In this document: in pieces, positions 1 to 4,912 of the stretch | Layout: the number at the start of each line of letters is the position of its first letter | Numbering within the stretch: position 1 is the stretch's first letter | Assembly (NCBI GenBank): GCA_025352765.1 | Contig: JANXSI010000054.1 | Span: forward strand, 1 to 6,815 | DNA from: Devosia sp. | Lineage (GTDB): Bacteria; Pseudomonadota; Alphaproteobacteria; Rhizobiales; Devosiaceae | Direction: 5' to 3' | Length of the DNA stretch: 6,815 bases | Position numbers and translations under genes: made by a program | Notes under the pieces: model-generated | Told to the model about the DNA's origin: nothing | The model's database searches: none | The model's input: only the letters and a program-made list of their open reading frames with translations

Positions 1-29
1 TCGAGACCCAGCTTCAAGGAAGCGGCTGA
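1..29 (+). CDS. Possible 3' end of an upstream gene (partial)
   Basis: One frame (codons from position 3) is open for eight codons, reads E-T-Q-L-Q-G-S-G, and ends at a TGA at 27-29. That TGA shares its last base with the ATG of the YbaK gene, giving TGATG. The same arrangement joins the MCP and CheW genes in this window, so a translationally coupled upstream gene is plausible. The stretch is far too short to identify a product, and an open run of eight codons can occur by chance. Confidence 0.3.
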
Positions 30-502
30 TGTCCAAGACCACCCCCGGAACCCTCCACCTCACCCAGCTAGGCATCGCCTTTGCGCTCCATCCCTACGAC
101 TACGACCCCGATGCGGCGCGGGTCGGGTTGCAGGCGGCCGAAGCGCTGGGGCTCGATCCGGCGGAACTGTTCAAGACGCTGATGGCCGAGGTCGACGGCA
201 AGCCGGTGTGCGTGGTGGTGCCGTCCGACGCCGAAGTGTCGATGAAAAAGCTCGCCGCCTGCTTTGCGGGAAAGTCGGCGCAGATGATGAAGGTCCCCGA
301 TGCCGAGCGGCTGACCGGCTACAAGGTCGGCGGCATCGGCCCGTTCGGGCAGAAGCGCCAGATCCCGACCGCCTTCGACGAAACGGCGGAACTGTTCGAC
401 CGCATCTACATCAATGCCGGCCAGCGGGGCCTGATCCTCAGCCTTGCCCCGGCGGACGCGGTGCGGGCCGCCGAGGGCAAGCTGGCCGATCTCACCGCCT
501 GA
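29..502 (+). CDS. ybaK: YbaK/EbsC-type Cys-tRNA(Pro) deacylase
   Basis: This is a 157-residue, single-domain member of the YbaK/ProX/INS editing family. Family knowledge: YbaK works in trans in the cytoplasm, hydrolysing Cys-tRNA(Pro) formed when prolyl-tRNA synthetase mischarges tRNA(Pro) with cysteine. The length matches E. coli YbaK (about 159 aa). Visible signatures are the E-L-F-K-T-L segment with Lys49, which I align with the essential lysine of Haemophilus YbaK (Lys46), the V-C-V-V-V-P strand (60-65), a Lys-Lys pair near 73-74, and the glycine-rich G-Y-x-V-G-G-I-x-P-F-G-Q-K loop at 97-109. The ATG start has a good ribosome binding site, AAGGAAG at 16-22, six bases upstream. The metallophosphoesterase gene follows on the same strand after 59 nt and may be co-transcribed; I see no terminator between them. 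The family assignment is secure; exact tRNA specificity is inferred from the YbaK-like motifs. Confidence 0.93.
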   Translation: MSKTTPGTLHLTQLGIAFALHPYDYDPDAARVGLQAAEALGLDPAELFKTLMAEVDGKPVCVVVPSDAEVSMKKLAACFAGKSAQMMKVPDAERLTGYKVGGIGPFGQKRQIPTAFDETAELFDRIYINAGQRGLILSLAPADAVRAAEGKLADLTA

Positions 503-561
503 GCCCTCTCGCGTCTGTCACACGGCTCGGCTAGTCTGGGTCGGCGCGGGAGGAGGGTTCC

Positions 562-1359
562 GTGAAGATTCTGGTGGTTGCCGACATCCACTATGCCCTG
601 AAGCAGCTCGACTGGCTGGTCGAGACAGCGCCGGGCTATGACCTGGTGATCATCGCCGGCGATCTGCTCGACATCAGTTCGATGGTCGATGCCGGGACGC
701 AGATCGTCGTGGTGCTCAAATATCTGAAGCGTCTGCGCCAGATCACCCGGGTGCTGGTGTGCTCGGGCAATCACGATCTCGACGAGGCCGGCGACAATGG
801 CGAGATGGTCGCCGGCTGGCTCGAGGCGGCGCGGCGCCTGGCGGTGCCGGCGGATGGCGACACGCTGGTCGTCGGGGACCTCCTGATCACCATCTGCCCC
901 TGGTGGGACGGCCCGCTGACCCAGCAGGCAATTGGCCGGCAGCTCGAGGCCGCCGCCCCGCAGCGCCGTGGCCGCTGGCTCTGGGTCTATCATGCGCCGC
1001 CGCCCGATTCGCCGGTCAGCTGGTCCGGCCAGCGCCACTATGGCGATGCGGCGCTGATCGGCTGGATCGCCCGCCACCATCCCGATTTCATCGTTTCGGG
1101 CCATGTGCACGAGGCGCCCTTTGCCCGCAACGGCTCGTGGGTCGATCGCATCGGCGACACCTGGCTGTTCAATGGCGGCCGGCAGATCGGCGAGATCCCC
1201 ACCACGATCGCCATCGACACCGAGGCGATGGAAGCGGCCTGGTTCTCGCTCGAGGGGGCCGAAAGCGTCAAACTCGACGCGCCGCTGGCGCGACCGATCC
1301 CGCCGCTGATGGCTTTGCCCGACTGGCTCGACCGGCCGCCGCACCTGACCGCTGGCTAG
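562..1359 (+). CDS. Calcineurin-like metallophosphoesterase
   Basis: This 265-residue cytoplasmic protein, with no signal peptide or membrane segment, carries the full metal-ligand set of the calcineurin-like phosphoesterase fold in order. These are D8-x-H10 (A-D-I-H-Y), G33-D34, G69-N70-H71-D72, H144 in W-V-Y-H-A-P-P, and G180-H181-V-H183. Family knowledge: these residues hold a dinuclear metal centre that hydrolyses phosphomonoesters or phosphodiesters. The substrate cannot be read from the sequence. The W-W-D-G-P segment (114-118) and the Pro-rich tail (about 242-260) are not part of the core and may mark a subfamily. The start is GTG, chosen because AGGAGG at 551-556 sits five bases upstream and the first strand (K-I-L-V-V-A-D) begins directly after it. 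The stop codon overlaps the stop of the convergent cyclic-nucleotide-binding gene by four bases. A phosphodiesterase acting on a cyclic nucleotide would fit that neighbour, but this is speculation. Confidence 0.9.
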   Translation: MKILVVADIHYALKQLDWLVETAPGYDLVIIAGDLLDISSMVDAGTQIVVVLKYLKRLRQITRVLVCSGNHDLDEAGDNGEMVAGWLEAARRLAVPADGDTLVVGDLLITICPWWDGPLTQQAIGRQLEAAAPQRRGRWLWVYHAPPPDSPVSWSGQRHYGDAALIGWIARHHPDFIVSGHVHEAPFARNGSWVDRIGDTWLFNGGRQIGEIPTTIAIDTEAMEAAWFSLEGAESVKLDAPLARPIPPLMALPDWLDRPPHLTAG

Positions 1360-1859
1360 GTTCGCGAATCCGTCTTGCCGCTCGGGCCGAGCCGCACCGC
1401 CGGCCGCTGCCGCTGCACCAGCGCGTCGAGCACCTCGTCGACCATGCCCAGATGGTCGCTGCGGTCGGCGAACTGCCGCTTGATGTCGGCGAGGTAAGTG
1501 GTGGCGTCGGTCAGCCGGCGCGCCAGAATGGTCGAGACGTGGAAGCTGATCTCCTTGTGGCTCTGGAGCAGCGCACGGGCATTTTCGATGCGGAATGCCG
1601 TGGTCTCGGTGACGGCACGGACCGTGGCGGTATGCGGGCCGCCGAGCAGCGCCGCGATCTCACCGAAAATCGCGCCGGGCAACGTGGTCTCGGCCACCTG
1701 CGTGTCGCCGCGCAGCACCTCGACGTCGCCGACCGCGAGGATGAACATGCGGTCGGACGCCGGACCCTCGGCGATCAGCACCTCACCCGGCTTGAAGCGG
1801 TCGAGCGGGAACCCGTCGCAATAGGCCAGCACCGACTGGACCGACAGATCGTTCGACAT
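1356..1859 (-). CDS. Stand-alone cyclic nucleotide-binding domain protein
   Basis: The 167-residue product is a Crp-type cyclic-nucleotide-binding domain. It has the usual beta-roll pattern: F-K-P-G-E-V-L-I-A-E-G (22-32), M-F-I-L-x-x-G-x-V-E-V (38-48), then the phosphate-binding cassette F-G-E-I-A-A-L-L-G-G-P-H-T-A-T-V (65-80). A helical segment (about 95-150) follows, and the protein then ends in a short polar tail. No helix-turn-helix domain follows, unlike Crp/Fnr regulators (about 210-250 aa), so it is probably a ligand sensor or partner protein rather than a DNA-binding factor. The cassette position usually held by Arg is His76, which may weaken or change ligand binding. I start at the ATG at 1859, preceded by GGGGAA five bases upstream. 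The frame stays open to an ATG at 1982, but that extension has no ribosome binding site and adds 41 residues unlike the domain. The gene is transcribed divergently from the MCP operon. Confidence 0.85.
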   Translation of the reverse strand: MSNDLSVQSVLAYCDGFPLDRFKPGEVLIAEGPASDRMFILAVGDVEVLRGDTQVAETTLPGAIFGEIAALLGGPHTATVRAVTETTAFRIENARALLQSHKEISFHVSTILARRLTDATTYLADIKRQFADRSDHLGMVDEVLDALVQRQRPAVRLGPSGKTDSRT

Positions 1860-1911
1860 CAGCGTTCCCCGGATGGCACCCCCGGCGATCATGCGTCGAA
1901 TGCCGGCGCCG

Positions 1912-1923
1912 CGCAATATTGCG
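1912..1923. repeat. 12-bp perfect palindrome, candidate operator
   Basis: CGCAATATTGCG reads the same on both strands. It lies 53-64 bases upstream of the CNBD start codon, in a position where an operator or promoter-proximal protein site would be expected. The core AATATT recurs at 1983-1988 without the GC arms. A shifted pairing (GCCGC at 1908-1912 with GCGGC at 1921-1925) could instead form a small RNA hairpin in the leader of the CNBD transcript. No binding protein can be named from the sequence. Confidence 0.4.
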
Positions 1924-2057
1924 GCGGCACGGCAGGCATGCGCGGCGCGGCCACAGCCCGGGCCGCAGATATATTCCATCACAATATTTTATGGTACGAA
2001 AACGAACACAGGGAAGTGGAGGTTGCACAAAAACCCATGTTCTTCGGGCTTTCCTTG

Positions 2058-2131
2058 CCGATTTTGCTAAAATTATATTAATTCCGTAAAGGTATGTAAT
2101 AGGTTCGAGCGTATCCGATTGGCAAAATCGG
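2058..2131. repeat. 10-bp inverted repeat sharing an arm with the leader hairpin
   Basis: CCGATTTTGC at 2058-2067 is the exact reverse complement of GCAAAATCGG at 2122-2131, with 54 bases between the arms. The right arm overlaps the loop and 3' side of the hairpin at 2111-2135, so in RNA the two pairings would exclude each other. In DNA the two arms lie symmetrically around position 2094-2095, next to the candidate -10 box, as two sites for one regulator might. Confidence 0.4.
2072..2100 (+). promoter_or_regulatory. Possible sigma-70-type promoter of the MCP operon
   Basis: TGTAAT at 2095-2100 matches the TATAAT consensus at five of six positions. With a 17-base spacer, the upstream hexamer at 2072-2077 (ATTATA) is a poor match to TTGACA, so the call is weak. 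If correct, transcription would begin near 2107, and the hairpin at 2111-2135 would be at the very 5' end of the mRNA. A rival reading is TTGCCG at 2055-2060 with ATTAAT at 2077-2082 (spacer 16), which would start transcription near 2090. Confidence 0.25.
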
Positions 2132-2135
2132 ATGC
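2111..2135 (+). promoter_or_regulatory. Hairpin directly upstream of the MCP ribosome binding site
   Basis: The bases 2111-2119 (GTATCCGAT) pair with 2127-2135 (ATCGGATGC) to give a 9-bp stem with a single G-U pair and a 7-base loop (TGGCAAA). The stem ends one base before the Shine-Dalgarno sequence AGGAAG (2137-2142) of the MCP gene. It could act as an mRNA leader structure affecting translation or stability, or as a dyad bound by a protein in DNA. The stem is seen directly; a role is inferred. Confidence 0.5.
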
Positions 2136-2148
2136 CAGGAAGCTCGCA

Positions 2149-4077
2149 ATGTCCATCAAACTCAGACTTAGTCTCGTTCTCACCACGCTCGCTGTCGCGC
2201 TGATCCTGATCGGCGGAGCGGGCTATTACGGCCTGCGACAGATGTCGCTCAAGACCCAGACCATCGTCGTCGATCGGGTGATCCCGCTCGAACAACTGAC
2301 ATCGGTGCGGGCGGATTATCTCTCGGTTGCCGACCAGACGCTCAAGGTCGCGGCAGGAGCGCAAACCGGGGAGGCCGCAACGCTGGCCGTCGCAGCGGTC
2401 CGCAGCGCCGCCGCCAAGGACTGGGCCGCCTATCTCGCCACCTATCTGACGCCCGAAGAAGCCGGCATCGCCGAAGACGCCAAGGCCGCTATGGCGGCGT
2501 CCGACGTCGATCTTGACCGGCTTGCAACGATGCTCAAGAGCCAGGACCTGACAGCAATTATCGGCTTTGCGCGGTCGGGTCTCGACGGCGCCATTGACCA
2601 GGTGGTCGAAAAGCTCAGCGCGCTGGTGGACCTTCAGGTCCGGGTTGCGCACGATGAATTCAGTGCTGCCGAAGCGATCTCTGCCAACATGACCATGGTC
2701 ATGGCGGTGCTCGCTGCCCTGTCGCTGGCCGCCGTCGGCTACGGCACCTTCACGGTGTTGCGCCGCGTCGTCGGACCGCTGCACCGGATGGAAGCGGCGA
2801 TGCGCGGCCTTGCCTCTGGCGACCTCACGCTCGACGTGCCGTTTGCCGGCCGCCGGGACGAGATCGGCGCCATGGCGGCGGCGGTCCAGACCTTCAAGGA
2901 TGCCGGGATCGAAAACGTCCGGCTCGCAGCCGAAACCGATGCGGCCCGGGCGCTCGCCGAGCAGACCCGCGTCGCCAACGACGCCGAGCGGGCGCGCACC
3001 GAGGCCGAGCGGCAGATCGTCGCCCAGCACCAGGCGGACGCCGTCACGGCACTCGGCGAGGGGTTGGGCAAGCTGGCCGACGGGCAGCTCATCCCGATCG
3101 AGATCCCGTTCGAGGGCGATCTCGAGGCGGTGCGCGGGGCCTATAACCAGACCGTCGACAAGCTGACCTCGATCGTCACGCAACTGCGCTCGACGTCGGC
3201 TTCGGTGAAGTCGGCGACCGGCGAGATCCTCGTGGGTGCCAACGACCTCGCGGAACGCACCACCAAGCAGGCCGCGGCGATCGAGGAGACCTCGGCCGCC
3301 ATGGAGCAGCTCGCCGCAACCGTCACCGACAACGGCAAACGCGCTGACTCCGCCAGCAGCAAGGCGCAGGCTGTCTCGGCTGCCGCCGAGCAAGGCGGCA
3401 AGGTGATGATCGAGGCGACCGCGGCGATGGAGCGGATCACCGCGTCGTCGACCAAGATCTCCAACATCATCGGCATGATCGACGACATCGCCTTCCAGAC
3501 CAACCTCCTAGCGCTGAACGCATCGGTCGAAGCGGCGCGGGCGGGAGACGCCGGCAAGGGCTTTGCGGTGGTGGCGGTCGAGGTCCGCCGCCTCGCCCAG
3601 TCGGCGGCCAGTGCGTCGAGTGAGGTCAAGGTGCTGATCGAGCAGTCGGCGACCGAAGTGCGGACCGGATCGAAACTGGTGGCCGACGCCGGCGAACGGC
3701 TCACCGCCATGCTCGACGGGGTACGCGAGAACACCGTTCTGATCAACGGTATCGCCGCCGCCAGCCAGGAGCAGTCCTCGGCGATCGCCGAGGTCACCAC
3801 CGCGATCCGCGACATGGACCAGATGACCCAGCATAACGCCGCACTGGTTGAGGAAACCAATGCCGCCATCGAGCAGACCGAAGGTCAGGCCAACGAGCTC
3901 GACCGCATCGTCGAGATCTTCGTTGTCGACGATGTTGCCCCGCGGCAGCGCGAACCCGTGACGCGGCGCACCGCAGTGTCGCGGCCGGTGAAGACTGCGC
4001 CAATTCGCGGCCGCGCGGCGTCCAACTATCTCAGCCGCGGCAATGCTGCCCTGAAGCAGGAATGGAGCGAGTTCTGA
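2149..4077 (+). CDS. Methyl-accepting chemotaxis protein, transmembrane, double HAMP
   Basis: This 642-residue receptor senses a periplasmic signal and controls CheA through CheW. Domains in order: TM1 (about 7-29); periplasmic four-helix-bundle-like sensor (about 30-180, with a D-W-A-A-Y-L...P-E-E pattern at 91-104); TM2 (about 181-204); HAMP (about 204-254, with Pro210 and D-E-I-G at 237-240); an Ala/Glu/Arg-rich coiled coil (255-297); a second HAMP-like unit (about 298-346); and the signalling hairpin (about 346-595). The tip reads I-D-D-I-A-F-Q-T-N-L-L-A-L-N-A-S-V-E-A-A-R-A-G (444-466). By alignment with Tsr, the methylation helix keeps Glu380 and Gln387 but has Lys373 at the first site. 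A flexible tail (597-637) ends in E-W-S-E-F, resembling the CheR/CheB docking pentapeptide. I choose the ATG at 2149 because AGGAAG lies seven bases upstream. A TTG at 2119 is in frame but falls inside the leader hairpin. The ligand is unknown. The cheW gene overlaps its stop. Confidence 0.93.
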   Translation: MSIKLRLSLVLTTLAVALILIGGAGYYGLRQMSLKTQTIVVDRVIPLEQLTSVRADYLSVADQTLKVAAGAQTGEAATLAVAAVRSAAAKDWAAYLATYLTPEEAGIAEDAKAAMAASDVDLDRLATMLKSQDLTAIIGFARSGLDGAIDQVVEKLSALVDLQVRVAHDEFSAAEAISANMTMVMAVLAALSLAAVGYGTFTVLRRVVGPLHRMEAAMRGLASGDLTLDVPFAGRRDEIGAMAAAVQTFKDAGIENVRLAAETDAARALAEQTRVANDAERARTEAERQIVAQHQADAVTALGEGLGKLADGQLIPIEIPFEGDLEAVRGAYNQTVDKLTSIVTQLRSTSASVKSATGEILVGANDLAERTTKQAAAIEETSAAMEQLAATVTDNGKRADSASSKAQAVSAAAEQGGKVMIEATAAMERITASSTKISNIIGMIDDIAFQTNLLALNASVEAARAGDAGKGFAVVAVEVRRLAQSAASASSEVKVLIEQSATEVRTGSKLVADAGERLTAMLDGVRENTVLINGIAAASQEQSSAIAEVTTAIRDMDQMTQHNAALVEETNAAIEQTEGQANELDRIVEIFVVDDVAPRQREPVTRRTAVSRPVKTAPIRGRAASNYLSRGNAALKQEWSEF

Positions 4078-4583
4078 TGAGCGCCATGATGTCCGATTTC
4101 GACCTCAGGGCGGCGGCCAGATCGATCGTTCCGGTCAGCCAGTTCGTGACCTTCACCTGCAGCAACCGCTCCTTCGGCGTCGACATCATGTCGGTGCGCG
4201 AAATCCGCAGCTGGTCGCCGACCACGGCGCTGCCTTCACAACCGCGGGGCGCCAAGGGCGTGCTCGATATTCGCGGCAGCGTGGTGCAGATCTACGACCT
4301 CGATGAACTGCTGGGCGGTCCGGGGCTCGCCCGCGACGGCAACGCCGGCCGCGTGGTGCTGGTGGCGACGCTGGGGACCGAGGATGTCGGCATGCTGGTC
4401 GACACGGTCTCCGACATCATCTTCGCGCGGGCCGAGGAACTGCTTGCGGTACCGCGGGCGGGGAGCGGGACCGGGCCGGCCATGGTGTCCGCCCTGGTCA
4501 AGAACGAAGACCGGCTGATCGGTATTCTCGACCTCAAGGCGCTGTTCCCCTCGACCGGTCCGTCCGGTTCACCGGAGGCCTGA
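4077..4583 (+). CDS. cheW: CheW-like chemotaxis coupling protein
   Basis: This 168-residue soluble protein consists of one CheW domain. Family knowledge: CheW bridges MCP tips and the CheA P5 domain in receptor arrays. The fold is visible as S-Q-F-V-T-F-T (21-27), F-G-V-D-I-x-x-V-R-E-I (33-43), G-V-L-D-I-R-G-S-V-V (61-70) with the conserved Arg66, and V-V-L-V-A-T-L (93-99). These are followed by V-G-M-L-V-D-T-V-S-D-I (104-114) and L-I-G-I-L-D-L (147-153). The usual R-G-x-x-x-P-V-x-D-L motif appears as R-G-S-V-V-Q-I-Y-D-L, with Gln71 in place of Pro. The start is the ATG at 4077, which overlaps the MCP stop as TGATG and has GGAG nine bases upstream. An in-frame ATG at 4062 would add five residues, and ATGs at 4086 and 4089 would shorten the protein slightly. 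Coupling to the MCP suggests it serves this receptor. Confidence 0.9.
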   Translation: MSAMMSDFDLRAAARSIVPVSQFVTFTCSNRSFGVDIMSVREIRSWSPTTALPSQPRGAKGVLDIRGSVVQIYDLDELLGGPGLARDGNAGRVVLVATLGTEDVGMLVDTVSDIIFARAEELLAVPRAGSGTGPAMVSALVKNEDRLIGILDLKALFPSTGPSGSPEA

Positions 4584-4585
4584 GA

Positions 4586-4876
4586 GTGGACGCCGATCAA
4601 CTCGACTTTTTCGTCGGCGACCCGGCGGCGCTTCCCCGGCGCTGGGCCACCCGCGGTCCAAACAGGCGGCCGCTGGCCGTGCGCCAGCCGACCGTGGCGG
4701 AGATGGACCGCGAATTCGAAGCGCTCCGGGAGTCACTGTCGCGCTACCGGGTGATCGGCGAGGTCCTGTGGCTTGGTGATCTGCCGGCGGGGGCCGTCGA
4801 TGTGACCATCGCGCGCGCCATGATCAAGCGGCTCCTCTGGCTGCTGCAGGCGCTGGCCGACGCGCGCGGCGGCTGA
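4586..4876 (+). CDS. Unrecognised 96-residue protein of the MCP-CheW operon
   Basis: I do not recognise this protein. It begins with GTG two bases after the cheW stop and has a strong ribosome binding site, GGAGG at 4574-4578, inside the end of cheW, so it is very likely translated with it. The N-terminal half is acidic at first (D-A-D-Q-L-D-F-F), then rich in Arg and Pro (17-35). From about 36 it looks helical, with an amphipathic segment around E-M-D-R-E-F-E-A-L-R (39-48). A hydrophobic stretch V-I-G-E-V-L-W-L follows (56-63), and a Leu/Trp-rich C-terminal helix occupies about 73-93. There is no signal peptide, clear membrane span or catalytic motif. Given its place after cheW, a small accessory or array-linked protein is the natural guess. 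Codon use resembles its neighbours. Confidence 0.7.
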   Translation: MDADQLDFFVGDPAALPRRWATRGPNRRPLAVRQPTVAEMDREFEALRESLSRYRVIGEVLWLGDLPAGAVDVTIARAMIKRLLWLLQALADARGG

Positions 4877-4886
4877 GCAGACAATT

Positions 4887-4912
4887 CCCGCCTCGGCTTC
4901 GGCTCAGGCGGG
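4887..4912. terminator. Convergent hairpin with UUCG loop, possible shared terminator
   Basis: CCCGCCT (4887-4893) pairs with AGGCGGG (4906-4912). Inside this, after a C-C mismatch, C-G-G-C closes on a C(TTCG)G tetraloop (loop 4898-4901), allowing one G-U pair. The hairpin sits between the convergent chemosensory operon and the sulfotransferase gene and covers the latter's stop codon (4904-4906). There is no T tract on the plus side and only AATTGT after it on the minus side, so intrinsic termination would be weak. The UUCG cap is on the plus-strand RNA, which makes that the likelier user. Confidence 0.45.

Larger units (their letters stand above)
1860..2148. promoter_or_regulatory. Divergent control region between CNBD and MCP genes
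   Basis: This 289-bp gap separates two genes read outward and must hold both promoters. Nearest the CNBD gene it is GC-rich and carries a perfect palindrome (1912-1923) and a 6-bp GC stem-loop (GCGGCC at 1947-1952 with GGCCGC at 1961-1966). From about 1970 it turns AT-rich; in 2061-2100, 32 of 40 bases are A or T, in sharp contrast with the flanking genes. The sequence AATATT occurs twice (1915-1920 and 1983-1988). The part closest to the MCP holds a hairpin and the ribosome binding site. I see no convincing sigma-54 or sigma-28 site and no RNA gene. Confidence 0.6.

Noticed and set aside
406..1344. Minus-strand open frame of 312 codons opposite the phosphoesterase
   Set aside because: The plus-strand gene has the complete metal-ligand set; this frame is its shadow.
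1860..1982. 41-residue N-terminal extension of the CNBD protein
   Set aside because: The ATG at 1982 has no ribosome binding site, the added residues are unlike the domain, and a well-placed GGGGAA precedes the ATG at 1859.
1977..1983. Possible Crp-type half-site (TGTGA on the minus strand)
   Set aside because: The second half-site is missing at the required spacing.
2055..2064. Possible sigma-28 -10 element (GCCGATTT)
   Set aside because: Only a partial match, and there is no TAAA-type -35 element at the right distance.
759..2081. Plus-strand open frame of 440 codons across the phosphoesterase and CNBD genes
   Set aside because: It spans two confirmed genes on opposite strands and is Arg/Ala/Pro-rich without motif structure, as expected from the third-position GC bias.
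2119..2148. TTG start of the MCP giving ten extra residues
   Set aside because: It lies inside the leader hairpin and has no Shine-Dalgarno sequence. The ATG at 2149 has AGGAAG at good spacing and places the usual short cytoplasmic segment before TM1.
1783..3393. Long minus-strand open frame of 536 codons opposite the MCP gene
   Set aside because: It is rich in Arg, Gly, Asp and His in a pattern typical of antisense frames of GC-rich genes, shows no domain, and runs through the intergenic region and the CNBD gene in another frame. The MCP on the plus strand is unmistakable.
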